Assembly: GCA_022616315.1 (NCBI GenBank) | Contig: JAKEEX010000608.1 | Span: forward strand, 1-39,827 | DNA: 39,827 nt | Direction: 5' to 3' | From: Myxococcaceae bacterium | GTDB taxonomy: Bacteria; Myxococcota; Myxococcia; Myxococcales; Myxococcaceae | In this document: positions 1-9,824 of the stretch, piece after piece | How positions within the stretch are numbered: position 1 is the first letter of the stretch | Layout: the number at the start of each line of letters is the position of its first letter | Program-made: the position numbers and the translations under genes | The notes under the pieces: generated by a model | Database searches by the model: none | Told to the model about the DNA's origin: nothing | Seen by the model: only the letters and a program-made list of their open reading frames with translations

Positions 1-142
1 GCGGTGGACTGGGGCATGGGCAGGCGCGGCGTGCGGAGGTGAAGTCGAATGGGCGGCGGATGATGGCGCCCCGCACAGTTTCAGAGCAAGGATTCGAGCG
101 GTGCGCTGCGAATGGAGAGGAGCGCTGCGAAGGGCGGAGCTC

Positions 143-162
143 AACCCCGGCCGGGCGGGGTT
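143..162 (-). terminator. hairpin downstream of the nucleotidyltransferase gene
   Basis: A 7-bp perfect inverted repeat (AACCCCG / CGGGGTT) with a 6-nt loop lies about 20 nt past the stop codon of the minus-strand gene that ends at 183. No T-tract follows it on the minus strand, so it is either a weak or Rho-assisted terminator or an mRNA 3'-end hairpin. The rest of 1-182 shows no gene that I can support. Confidence 0.35.
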
Positions 163-182
163 CGGGGAGAATTCACCCGCCG

Positions 183-962
183 TCACCTCGAGCCCAGCCC
201 CTTCAGGTACTCCCGGACGACCTCGGCGGCGCGCTCCGGGTAGGCGGGCATCGCGCTGCGCAAGTGCCCCTCCGCGAGCGCGAGCATCTCCCTGGCTGCG
301 GCCACGGGCTCTTGCAAGAGGACGTCGCGAAGCCGCGCGCCCAGCTCCGGGGAGGCGCGCTCGAAGCGCCGGTAGGGGTCGAGGTTGTCCAGCACCCCGG
401 AGGCATCCGGGAGCGCCCGCGTGAGCAGGGTCATCAGCTCATCGAGCGCGTACGTCTTGATGAAGCGGTGCCCGCTGAGCACCTCGCCCCGTGCGCAGCG
501 CGCCGCTCCGAGCAACAGGTGGAAGAGGAACAGCTCCAGCTCGCGCGGGAGGTCCACCTGCTGGAGCGCCGACTCCCGCTGGATGCGCGCCAGCGACTCC
601 GCGACGCACGAGCGGTCGAAGAGCACCCGGTAGTCGTTCACCTTCGCGAGGAACACCTCCTGCTCGTCGAAGACGGCGAACTCCAGCACGTGCCCGCTGT
701 CATAGAGCACCTTGAGCCCGTGCGCCGTCTCGCGTACGCGCAGCGCGACGTGCTCCACGTCGGGAAGCCACGCGAGATCCTGCCGGAATCCCTCCTGCGC
801 TCCCGGGACGGTGATGACGAAGAAGTCGTGGTCGGACCACGCGTCCGGCACCCGGCCGGCCTCCGCCATGGAGCCGAGCGCCACCAGGGAGAGGACGCGT
901 GGGTCCCCCTCGAGGCGCGCCTGCAGGCGGCGCGTGAACTCACGGTACGGTTCCAGGAGCAT
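183..962 (-). CDS. nucleotidyltransferase-domain protein
   Basis: The 259-residue protein carries the nucleotidyltransferase-fold signature near its N-terminus: G30-S31 followed by D44-x-D46 (LGSMAEAG...WSDHDFF). These residues bind metal and the nucleotide phosphates in this superfamily, which includes aminoglycoside and lincosamide adenylyltransferases and many uncharacterised members. The C-terminal two-thirds is alpha-helical in character. I chose the ATG at 962 because the motif then sits at the usual distance from the N-terminus; the upstream extension of the open frame is Pro/Arg-rich and unlikely to be translated. It lies downstream of the pullulanase gene on the same strand, but a hairpin at 1054-1085 separates them. 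The substrate cannot be told from sequence; a resistance function is possible but not supported. Confidence 0.75.
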   Translation of the reverse strand: MLLEPYREFTRRLQARLEGDPRVLSLVALGSMAEAGRVPDAWSDHDFFVITVPGAQEGFRQDLAWLPDVEHVALRVRETAHGLKVLYDSGHVLEFAVFDEQEVFLAKVNDYRVLFDRSCVAESLARIQRESALQQVDLPRELELFLFHLLLGAARCARGEVLSGHRFIKTYALDELMTLLTRALPDASGVLDNLDPYRRFERASPELGARLRDVLLQEPVAAAREMLALAEGHLRSAMPAYPERAAEVVREYLKGLGSR

Positions 963-1053
963 GGGGTGTGCCCCGCATGGGGAGCGCAGGCGTCGTACCC
1001 TACAGCGCCCTCCCTTGCACCTGCACGGGGGCCACCGCGGCAGGCCCTCTGGA

Positions 1054-1085
1054 GCAGGTGCTCCCCCAGGAGAGGGAGCACCTGC
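1054..1085 (-). terminator. strong hairpin between pullulanase and nucleotidyltransferase genes
   Basis: A 12-bp perfect inverted repeat (GCAGGTGCTCCC / GGGAGCACCTGC) with an 8-nt loop starts 35 nt downstream of the pullulanase stop codon. It probably ends the pullulanase transcript before the next minus-strand gene. No run of T follows on the minus strand, so termination without Rho is uncertain. Confidence 0.55.
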
Positions 1086-1120
1086 CCGAGGAGTGCGAGG
1101 CGTCACACCGCGACACTCTG

Positions 1121-4100
1121 CTAGCGGTTGAGCGTCAGCCCGGACTGCCCGATGAACACTGCGGTGGTGCGGGCGGGGATGACGAAGGTGCCGCCCGCCG
1201 GGACGAAGGTGGAGGTCGTCACCACCGGGTCCGTGCTGGTCACCAGCGCCGGGTGGAGGGTGAGCGCCGCCGTGGCGAAGGCGGTGTCGGTGAACGTCAC
1301 CTGGGCCTTGGTCGCGTTGACGAGGACCACCACCGTCTGAGGCGCAGGGTCAAGTTCCAGGTCGTCCGCACCGGTGCCATCCACGATGGACATCACGATG
1401 AGGCCGGGAACCTGCGAGGGGCCGGTGTTGTGGAAGCGGACCCGCTCCTGCACCTGCAGCTTGGTGGCGAGCCGGAAGAGGCGGGAGCTCTTGCGCACCG
1501 CCAGCACCTCGCGCAGGTGGTCGCGCGCGCGCTGGATGTCCGCCGGTGCGGGCTTGGGAATGCCGGTGAGCAGCGGCCGCATCACGCCCCAGTTCTCCTG
1601 GTTCTTCTCGGCGACGGGGAGGCCCACGGCCCAGTTGTTGTCGCTGTACGTCCAGTCCAGCCGGTTGAACCAGTCCCCCGAGTTGTAGCTGTCCCGGTCG
1701 AGCGACTTGGAGCGCAAGGTGTCGACGCCCGCGTCCAGGAAGGGGATGCCCTGCCCCAGCACGGTGATGCTCATGCCCAGGTTCTGGGCGCGGACCCGGT
1801 CGGACATCGGCGTGGCCAGCGGCATCTTGTAGGCGTTGATGTCGAAGAGCGTCTGGTTGTCGTGCTTGGAGACGTAGGTGATGGCCTCCTGCGGGTCATC
1901 CGTGTAGCCCGCGGGCGCGCCGTTGTAGTCCAGCATGAAGCCCCGCCTGGTGTTGCCGAGGCGGTCCACGAAGGCGTACTCGGCCAGGTTGCCGGCCATC
2001 CCCACGCGGATGAGGTCGCTGAGCCTGAGCAGCTCCGCCTTGGCCGCATCCCCCGTCGGCGCGCCCGCGTTGGGGTCGTAGAAGAGCCCGTTTATGAAGC
2101 CCTGCTTCGTCTGCAGCGCCGCCCCGCTGTCGAAGGGGCCCCCGCCGCGCACCGCATCGCGCAGCCGGTCATTGAAGGTGCCGATGCCGGTCCCCTTCAT
2201 GTTCAGCTGGGTGGCGTTGAAACCGCGCTTGTTGTTCTCCACCTCGCCGAAGTTCCAGCCCTCGCCGTAGAGGTAGATCTTCGAGCCGTCCACGCCGCCG
2301 CTGGCCGGGGTGAGGGCGGCGAGCCGCTGCTTCACTTCCAGCATGTCCGCCTTCATGTGGTGGCCCATCAGGTCGAAGCGGAAGCCATCCACCTTGTACT
2401 GGGTGGCCCACAGCACGAGGCTGTCGCCCATGAGCTTGCGCATCATGGCGTGCTCGGTGGCCGTGTTGTCGCAGCAGGTGCTGGTCGCCACCTTCCCCTG
2501 CTCGTCGAGGCGGTGGTAGTAGCCGGGCACCACGCGGTCGAGCACCGACTTGCTGCTCTGCCCCGAGGCGGCGGTGTGGTTGTAGACCACGTCCATCACC
2601 ACCCGCAGGCCGATGCCGTTGAGCGCCTGGACCATCTCCCGGAACTCGAGCACGCGCACCGCGCCATCATCCGGGGCGGTGGAGTAGCTGCCCTCCGGGG
2701 CGTTGAAGTGGAACGGATCGTAGCCCCAGTTGAAGCCATCGGCGTCCTTGGTCGCGGTCACCAGGTTCTGGGGAACCTCGGAGGCCGGCGCCGTGGCCAC
2801 CGCCGTCATCATCGCGTCGTAGTCGGGCTCGGTCCGGTCCGCCGAGTCCTCGCGGATGGTGGCGATGTCGAACGAGGGCAGCAGGTGCAGGTGCGAGAGC
2901 CCCGCGTCCGCCAGGCCCTTCAGGTGCGTCATGCCGGCAGAGGTCGTGTGGGTGAAGGCCTTGAACTTGCCTCGGTGCGCGGGGGGCACGCTGGTGTCGA
3001 AGACGCTGAAGTCCCGCACGTGCAGCTCGTAGATGGAGACGTCCTCCGGCTGCTCCAGCTCCGGCTTCACGAGCGTGTCCCAGTCCGCGGGCTTGAGGTC
3101 CGCGTCGTCCAGGTTCACGACGAGGCTGCGCCCGCTGTCCTTGGAGAGGCTGAGGGAGTAGGGGTCGGTCACCAGGTTGGTCTCCACCCTGCGTGTGGAG
3201 CCCGCGTAGACCTTCACCTCGTACTGGTAGGACTTCCGGTCGTCTGTGGCCGCTCCGGTGTAGCTCCAGATGCCGCTGGCATCGTCCCGCACCATCTCGT
3301 GGCGGGTGCTCTCGGCGGCGGTGGCGCTGGCGTACAAGAGCAGCGCGACGGACTGCGCCGTGGGCGCCCACACGCGGAACACCGGGCTGCCATCCACCCA
3401 GCTCACGCCCAGCTGCGCGTCCTTTGCCGCGGCGGCGTAGAGGTCATCCAGCACGCCCGGAACCTGCAGCGAGGTGTGGTCGACGAGCGCGCCCTGGGCA
3501 TCGAAGCGGGCCACCACCACCTGCCCGCGGAGCCAGGCCGGAGCGCTGCTGAGGGCGGCCTCCGGGAGGGTGAGGACCGGCGCACCGTTCAGGTGAGGGA
3601 AGCGACTCCCGTTCGCCGAGGCTGCCCACGGGGTGCTGGTGAGAGTGAGGTCCACCCGGGTGCCGCCGCTGATGGTCTCCGCCTCCGCGTCCACGGACAC
3701 CGCGCCGGTGGCCGAGTGGTAGAGGCGGAAGCTCTGGCCCGCCAGCGCGCCGGGCAGCGGCCAGACGATGCGGCCCCGGTCCACCCAGTGCGCGCGGGCC
3801 GTGGCCAGCGAGCCGATGTCCTTGCAGGAGACTTCCGGGCGGGTCGTGTGCAGGGTGGCCTCCCCCAGCACCTGGAAGAGCTCCTTCCCCGTGCCGGCGA
3901 AGCTCCAGGTCATGTCCTCCGGCACGCTCTTGGTGTCCCCCTTGTGGAGGATGAAGTTGATGCCCGCGGCGCCCGGCTTGATGGGGATGTCGAAGTACGC
4001 CCAGGGCCCACACCCATCGAGGTACAGGCCGGTCTGCGGCCAGGGGTTGGTCCAGGTGACCGCACTCGGCAGGTTCAGGTCATCCCCCCAGAGGTGGAGC

Positions 4101-4312
4101 GCCCAGCCCGCGTAGTCGCCATCCATGCGGAAGAAGTGGATGCGGGCCATGTTCTCGGCCAGCGGCGGGGCCTCCGTGGGCAGGCCCGCGTCGGGCAGAC
4201 CCCCGTCGGGGTTGGAGCCGACAGGGTCTGTGCAGCCGGTGGCCAGGACCACAGTGGTGGCGAGAAGCACCCAGAGCGACGGGCCCCGGGGCAGTGGGGT
4301 TGATGGCATCAT
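1121..4312 (-). CDS. pulA: pullulanase-type alpha-1,6-glucosidase, lipoprotein (GH13)
   Basis: A debranching enzyme predicted to hydrolyse alpha-1,6 links in pullulan and starch dextrins at the cell surface. The 1063-residue form starts at the ATG at 4312 (a second ATG follows directly at 4309) and has a lipoprotein signal ending in LATGC with Cys27. The order seen is a CBM41-like module (about 55-160, with [18 protein letters not shown]), a linker domain, a CBM48-like module (about 304-400, [12 protein letters not shown]), then the GH13 barrel. All GH13 regions are present: DVVYNH, the nucleophile Asp647 in [10 protein letters not shown], the acid Glu684 in YGEGWN, and the transition-state Asp818 in SKHDNQT. 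The YGEGWN and GHH forms are typical of pullulanases. The gene diverges from the malKEFG operon. Residue +2 after Cys is Thr, so nothing marks it for inner-membrane retention. Confidence 0.93.
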   Translation of the reverse strand: MMPSTPLPRGPSLWVLLATTVVLATGCTDPVGSNPDGGLPDAGLPTEAPPLAENMARIHFFRMDGDYAGWALHLWGDDLNLPSAVTWTNPWPQTGLYLDGCGPWAYFDIPIKPGAAGINFILHKGDTKSVPEDMTWSFAGTGKELFQVLGEATLHTTRPEVSCKDIGSLATARAHWVDRGRIVWPLPGALAGQSFRLYHSATGAVSVDAEAETISGGTRVDLTLTSTPWAASANGSRFPHLNGAPVLTLPEAALSSAPAWLRGQVVVARFDAQGALVDHTSLQVPGVLDDLYAAAAKDAQLGVSWVDGSPVFRVWAPTAQSVALLLYASATAAESTRHEMVRDDASGIWSYTGAATDDRKSYQYEVKVYAGSTRRVETNLVTDPYSLSLSKDSGRSLVVNLDDADLKPADWDTLVKPELEQPEDVSIYELHVRDFSVFDTSVPPAHRGKFKAFTHTTSAGMTHLKGLADAGLSHLHLLPSFDIATIREDSADRTEPDYDAMMTAVATAPASEVPQNLVTATKDADGFNWGYDPFHFNAPEGSYSTAPDDGAVRVLEFREMVQALNGIGLRVVMDVVYNHTAASGQSSKSVLDRVVPGYYHRLDEQGKVATSTCCDNTATEHAMMRKLMGDSLVLWATQYKVDGFRFDLMGHHMKADMLEVKQRLAALTPASGGVDGSKIYLYGEGWNFGEVENNKRGFNATQLNMKGTGIGTFNDRLRDAVRGGGPFDSGAALQTKQGFINGLFYDPNAGAPTGDAAKAELLRLSDLIRVGMAGNLAEYAFVDRLGNTRRGFMLDYNGAPAGYTDDPQEAITYVSKHDNQTLFDINAYKMPLATPMSDRVRAQNLGMSITVLGQGIPFLDAGVDTLRSKSLDRDSYNSGDWFNRLDWTYSDNNWAVGLPVAEKNQENWGVMRPLLTGIPKPAPADIQRARDHLREVLAVRKSSRLFRLATKLQVQERVRFHNTGPSQVPGLIVMSIVDGTGADDLELDPAPQTVVVLVNATKAQVTFTDTAFATAALTLHPALVTSTDPVVTTSTFVPAGGTFVIPARTTAVFIGQSGLTLNR

Positions 4313-4561
4313 GGTCGGGCCACTCCGTGGAGGTTGGAGGGACGGCGGGCGTCCTGCCGCATTGGAGACCTGTTCGGCGATAGACGTCCAGCGGCGGGCA
4401 GCTCCCCCTCCGGGGCGTGACACCATCCGGTTTCCTACACCGCGCGGGACGCGGGGCCAGTGCTAAGGTCGTCCCCGGATGTCGGGGCTCCCTCCGTCTA
4501 ACGCGCTGCAGTGGCTCGCCGTGTTCGCGCTGGTCTGCCTCCCCGTCTCCACGGAGACCCC
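4313..4561. promoter_or_regulatory. divergent control region between pullulanase and malKEFG
   Basis: This 249-nt gap separates two divergent maltodextrin units and must hold both promoters. A possible myxobacterial-type -10 (TAAGGT, 4464-4469) faces malK, but no convincing -35 lies 17 nt before it. I found no LacI/MalR-like palindrome. Exact promoters cannot be placed from sequence alone. Confidence 0.45.
4545..4558 (+). promoter_or_regulatory. Shine-Dalgarno inside an inverted repeat before malK
   Basis: GTCTCC-AC-GGAGAC is an inverted repeat whose right arm contains the GGAG (4553-4556) that serves the TTG start at 4562 with 5-nt spacing. Folded as GTCTC/GAGAC with a CACG loop, it would cover the ribosome-binding site. 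This site also decides the start choice for malK. Confidence 0.4.
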
Positions 4562-5650
<1,089 letters not shown>

Positions 5651-5672
5651 CCCACCCGCCCAGGAACCCGAC

Positions 5673-6893
5673 ATGCTCCGCTCCATTGCCAAGCTGTTGT
5701 GCCTCACCACCCTGTTCGCGCTGCCCGCGCTCGGGGCCGAGGCGAAGAAGCTCGTCGTCTGGCACGCCTACCGCGCCGAGGAGAAGGCCGCGTTCGAGAA
5801 GGTGGTGGCCGCGTTCAACCAGCAGAACGCCGCGAAGGGGCTCCAGGTCGAGTCGCTCGCCGTCCCCTATGACGCGTTCGCGGACAAGATCTCCGCCGCC
5901 GTCCCGCGCGGGAAGGGCCCGGACGTCTTCATCTACGCCCAGGACCGCCTCGGCGGCTGGATCGAGGCGGGCAACACCGTCGAGCCCATCGACTTCTTCC
6001 TCGACGACGCGACGAAGTCCCGCTTCCTGCCCACGACCATGGAGGCGATGGTCTACCGGGGCACCACCTACGGGCTGCCGCTGAACTACAAGGTGCTCGC
6101 GATGATCTTCAACAAGAAGCTCGTCGCGAAGCCGCCGAAGACCACCGGCGAGCTGGTGAAGGTGGCGAAGGGGCTCACCGACCCCGCGACCGGCCGCTTC
6201 GGGTTCGCCTACAACTACGGGGACTTCTACTACCACTCTGCGCTGCTCAACGGCTTCGGCGGACGGGTGTTCGAGAACGGCTCGACCCCGGTGCTGAACG
6301 CGCCGGAGAACGTGAAGAGCATCGAGCTGCTGATGAAGTGGGCGCGCAAGGACAACGTGCTCCCCAAGGAGCCCTCGGTGGCGGTCATCACCTCGCTGTT
6401 CAGCGCGGGCAAGGCCGCCATCGTCTTCTCCGGCCCCTGGTTCCTCGGTGAGATTGCCAAGGACATCGACTGGGGCCTCGCCCCGCTTCCGACCATCGAC
6501 GAGGCGGGCGGCAAGCCGATGCGCCCGTGGATCACCGTCGAGGGCGTCTACGTTGCCGCGCCGTCGAAGAACAAGGACGCCGCCTTCGAGTTCGCCAGGT
6601 ACCTGACCGACGTCCCCGCCGCGAAGGTGCTCGCGCTCGAGGGCCGGCAGAGCCCGGCGAACAAGAAGGTCTACGAGGACCCGAAGGTGGCCGCGGACCC
6701 GGTGCTGAAGGTCTTCCGCCAGCAGGTGGAGGTCGCGGTGCCGATGCCGAACGTGCCCGAGATGTCGATGATGTGGTCGCCGGCGACGAACGCGATGAAC
6801 GCCATCACCAAGGGCTCCACCAGCCCGAAGGCCGCGCTCGACAAGGCCCAGGAGGCGCTCGCGAAGGACGTCGCCAGCCTCCGGAAGAAGTAG
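5673..6893 (+). CDS. malE: maltose/maltodextrin-binding protein
   Basis: The periplasmic solute-binding component of the importer. The 406-residue protein has a Sec signal peptide (about 1-22, ending near LGAEA) and the extracellular solute-binding family 1 fold. The mature start KLVVWHAYRAEEKAAFEKVV, the region GPDVFIYAQDRLGGW and the later AAIVFSGPWFLGEI match the maltose-binding-protein subgroup. There is no lipobox, so it should be free in the periplasm. It lies 22 nt after malK, with AGGA eight bases before the ATG, and 7 nt before malF. Specificity for maltose versus longer dextrins cannot be read from sequence. Confidence 0.92.
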   Translation: MLRSIAKLLCLTTLFALPALGAEAKKLVVWHAYRAEEKAAFEKVVAAFNQQNAAKGLQVESLAVPYDAFADKISAAVPRGKGPDVFIYAQDRLGGWIEAGNTVEPIDFFLDDATKSRFLPTTMEAMVYRGTTYGLPLNYKVLAMIFNKKLVAKPPKTTGELVKVAKGLTDPATGRFGFAYNYGDFYYHSALLNGFGGRVFENGSTPVLNAPENVKSIELLMKWARKDNVLPKEPSVAVITSLFSAGKAAIVFSGPWFLGEIAKDIDWGLAPLPTIDEAGGKPMRPWITVEGVYVAAPSKNKDAAFEFARYLTDVPAAKVLALEGRQSPANKKVYEDPKVAADPVLKVFRQQVEVAVPMPNVPEMSMMWSPATNAMNAITKGSTSPKAALDKAQEALAKDVASLRKK

Positions 6894-6900
6894 GCCGGAG

Positions 6901-8928
6901 ATGACTGCCCCCGCGCTCCAGCAGCCCTCCTCGCAGCAGACGCCGCCCGGTGCAGAGGCACCGCGCGCGCTGCCTCCCCCTCCTCCCGCTCCTCCCGGGG
7001 CGCCCTCGCACCGGCTGCGGTTCGCGGTGGGCGTCCTCGTGGCGTCGCTCGTCGTCACGGGCCTCTCCTGGATGCTGCTCTCCCGCGCCCGCGCCGGGGC
7101 GGCGCTCGCCCTCGAGGAGCGGAAGGCGACCGTCGCCACCCTCGCGCTCGCGGACCTCGTCGTCCGCGCGGGCGGGAGCGGGGACGGGGTGCGGCAGGCG
7201 CTGGCGGCCTGGCAGCAGCAGGCCCCCGCTGGGGCGCAGGCGAAGGTCATCGCCTTCGACGGCCTCTCTCTCGAGGCCGCCACCGACGCGGGCCTCGGGG
7301 CCCCCCGGCGCCTGCAGCGGGACGAGAAGCCGCTCTACGACCAGGGGCAGCGGCTGCGCGCGGCGGTGGAGACCAACCGGGAGGAGTCGGTCGTCCGGAA
7401 GGAGGAGGTGGAGATCGCCGCGCAGCCCGACGGCAGCCTGCTGCTCGCGGCCCCGGTGGAGCTCGACGGCCAGGTGCGCGGGATGGTCGAGGTGCGCACC
7501 CCGAGGGTCGTGGTTGCACCCAGCCCCTCGTCCGGGAGCGCCGGACTGGCGCTGCTGCTCCCCCTCGTCGCCTTCTTTGCGCTCGCGCTCGTGCTGGGTG
7601 AGCGCCGCGTCGGGCTCGCGCTCGCCGCCACCTTTGCGCTCGCGCTCGGGGTCGGCTTCTACGCCTGGCACTCGGTCTCGGTGGTGGTCGAGGACCGCCG
7701 GGCGGCGTCGGAGGAGGTCGCCGACTCCGTGCGCACGCAGGCGGAGACAGCGCGGGAGCTCATCTCCCGGCTCGGACTGCCGGCAGACCCGCCGGTGGTG
7801 GCCTCCAGCTGGGACGCGGACGCGTTCCGCAAGCCGCGAGGGTGGCTCACCGCCGCCGGCCAGGTGGACGCGGGCGTGCTCGCGGGCCGGCTCGCGCAGG
7901 CGTCGGGGGACGTGGTCCGGGCGCTCGTGGCGGTCGCGCTCCTCGCGCTGCTGCTGCTGCAGGCCATCGGGCTCGGCTCGGTCGGGGCGCTCGGGCGCAC
8001 GCTCGTCACCCACCGGCGGGCGTACGCCTACGTCGCGCCGGCGCTGGTGGGGATGCTGGTGCTGGTGTTCTTCCCGTTCTTCTACGGCATCACGCTCAGC
8101 TTCACCGACTCGAACCTGCTCAACACCAGCCGGCCGCTCACCGAGCTGTGGGTGGGCCTCAAGAACTACGTCGACATCCTCAGCGACTTCGACCTCTCGA
8201 GGACCTCCGCCGACGGCGCGCGGGTGGCGAACTACACCAACTTCTACTGGACGCTCGGGGTCACCGTCGTGTGGACGGTCACCAACGTCGTCATCGGCGT
8301 CAGCGTCGGCCTGCTCCTCGCGCTGGTGCTCAACACCAGGGGCCTGGCGCTGCGGCCGGTGTACCGGGTGCTGCTCATCCTCCCCTGGGCGATGCCGAAC
8401 TACATCACCTCGCTCATCTGGAGGGGGATGTTCCACCAGCAATTCGGGGTCGTGAACCACGTGCTGGCCCTCTTCGGCGGCGAGCCGGTCTCCTGGTTCG
8501 AGACGCCGTTCACCTCGTTTCTCACGGCGCTCACCACCAACGGCTGGCTGTCCTTCCCGTTCATGATGGTGGTGTCGCTCGGCGCGCTGCAGTCCATCCC
8601 GGTGGAGCTCTACGAGGCGGCTCGGGTGGACGGCGCGAGCAGGTGGCAGCAGTTCCGCGCCATCACCCTGCCCTCGCTCAAGCCGGCGCTCGTCCCCGCC
8701 GTCATCCTCTCGGTGGTGTGGACGTTCAACCAGTTCAACGTCATCTACCTGGTGACGGCCGGCGAGCCGGGCGGGTCCACCGAGATCCTCATCACGCAGT
8801 CGTACAAGTTCGCGTTCGAGAAGTACCGCTACGGGTACGCGGCCGCGTACTCGACGGTCATCTTCGGCATCCTGCTCGTCTACGGCGTCTTCCAGAACCG
8901 CGTCACCAAGGCCACGGAGGCCGTCTGA
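6901..8928 (+). CDS. malF: maltodextrin ABC permease MalF with a large N-terminal sensor-like extension
   Basis: The first inner-membrane subunit of the importer. The permease part begins near residue 372 and has the cytoplasmic EAA loop (ELYEAARVDGASRWQQF, from Glu569) that docks on MalK. At 675 residues it is well over the roughly 300-residue CUT1 permease and longer than E. coli MalF (514). The extra 370 residues comprise a Pro-rich cytoplasmic start, a membrane segment (about 41-60), a soluble section (62-212) ending in a Cache-like APVELDGQVRGMVEV, two membrane segments (about 215-258), a second soluble section (260-338) and another segment (340-360). The reading frame is unbroken and the composition matches the neighbours, so this is a natural fusion rather than a frameshift. 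Its stop overlaps the malG start (TGATG). Confidence 0.9.
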   Translation: MTAPALQQPSSQQTPPGAEAPRALPPPPPAPPGAPSHRLRFAVGVLVASLVVTGLSWMLLSRARAGAALALEERKATVATLALADLVVRAGGSGDGVRQALAAWQQQAPAGAQAKVIAFDGLSLEAATDAGLGAPRRLQRDEKPLYDQGQRLRAAVETNREESVVRKEEVEIAAQPDGSLLLAAPVELDGQVRGMVEVRTPRVVVAPSPSSGSAGLALLLPLVAFFALALVLGERRVGLALAATFALALGVGFYAWHSVSVVVEDRRAASEEVADSVRTQAETARELISRLGLPADPPVVASSWDADAFRKPRGWLTAAGQVDAGVLAGRLAQASGDVVRALVAVALLALLLLQAIGLGSVGALGRTLVTHRRAYAYVAPALVGMLVLVFFPFFYGITLSFTDSNLLNTSRPLTELWVGLKNYVDILSDFDLSRTSADGARVANYTNFYWTLGVTVVWTVTNVVIGVSVGLLLALVLNTRGLALRPVYRVLLILPWAMPNYITSLIWRGMFHQQFGVVNHVLALFGGEPVSWFETPFTSFLTALTTNGWLSFPFMMVVSLGALQSIPVELYEAARVDGASRWQQFRAITLPSLKPALVPAVILSVVWTFNQFNVIYLVTAGEPGGSTEILITQSYKFAFEKYRYGYAAAYSTVIFGILLVYGVFQNRVTKATEAV

Positions 8929-9809
8929 TGTCCGCTGCTCCCGGCGAACGCATCCCCCACTGGCCGCTCCACGTGCTCCTCGTGGTCGCGGTGGTGCTCA
9001 CGATCTACCCCATCCTCTGGGTCGTCACGATCGCGTTCTCGGGCAACCAGAGCCTGGCCATCTCGACCCTCCCGGAGGACCCGACGTTCTGGGACCGGCT
9101 GCGCGCCATCACCCCGTGGCCGCAGACCTTCTCGGTCTCGAACTTCACCTCGGTGATGACCGAGCAGCCGTTCGGCAGGTGGATCCTCAACAGCGCCATC
9201 GTGTCGCTGGCGACCACCGTGGTGGGCGTGTTCCTCGCCTGCACCGCGGGCTACGCGTTCTCGCGCTTCAACTTCCCCGGCCGGCGTACGGGGATGATGG
9301 CGTTCCTGGTGTCCCAGATGTTCCCGGGCACGCTGATGCTCATCCCGCTCTACATCATCCTCGTGCAGTGGCTGGGGCTTGGCAGCTCGCACATCGGCCT
9401 GGTGCTCGTCTACGCGACCACCGCGATTCCCTTCTGCGTCTGGATGTTGAAGGGCTACTTCGACACCATCCCGAAGGACCTCGAGGAGGCCGCGCTGCTC
9501 GACGGCGCCTCCTCCGGGCAGATCTTCTGGCGCATCATCCTGCCGCTCGCCAGGCCCGCGGTGGCCGTGACGGCGCTCTTCTCGTTCATGACCGGCTGGA
9601 ACGAGTTCATCCTCGCCGCCACCTTCATGGACCAGGAGCTGATGTACACCGCGCCGGTGGGGCTGCGCTTCTTCGTCGGCGGGTACTCGCAGCAGTGGGG
9701 CTACTTCGCTGCGGGGTCCATCATCGTCTCCATTCCCGTGGTCGCGCTCTTCCTCTTCCTCCAGAAGTACCTCGTGTCGGGCCTGACCGCGGGGAGCGTG
9801 AAGGGGTAG
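8928..9809 (+). CDS. malG: maltodextrin ABC permease MalG
   Basis: The second permease subunit of the importer. The 293-residue protein has about six membrane segments, starting with HVLLVVAVVLTIYPILWVV, and the EAA loop DLEEAALLDGASSGQIFWRI (from Asp184) for contact with MalK. It ends in VSGLTAGSVKG, the typical C-terminus of MalG proteins. Its ATG shares one base with the malF stop, so translation is probably coupled. The gene converges on the alpha-amylase gene with only 15 nt between stop codons, including a GGGGCGCCCC palindrome (9812-9821). Confidence 0.93.
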   Translation: MSAAPGERIPHWPLHVLLVVAVVLTIYPILWVVTIAFSGNQSLAISTLPEDPTFWDRLRAITPWPQTFSVSNFTSVMTEQPFGRWILNSAIVSLATTVVGVFLACTAGYAFSRFNFPGRRTGMMAFLVSQMFPGTLMLIPLYIILVQWLGLGSSHIGLVLVYATTAIPFCVWMLKGYFDTIPKDLEEAALLDGASSGQIFWRIILPLARPAVAVTALFSFMTGWNEFILAATFMDQELMYTAPVGLRFFVGGYSQQWGYFAAGSIIVSIPVVALFLFLQKYLVSGLTAGSVKG

Positions 9810-9824
9810 CTGGGGCGCCCCGGT

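Noticed and set aside
968-4303. Long open frame (1111 codons) antisense to pullulanase
   Set aside because: Its product is Arg/Ala/Gly/His-rich with no domain. High-GC genes often leave the antisense frame open; the minus-strand gene has complete GH13 motifs.
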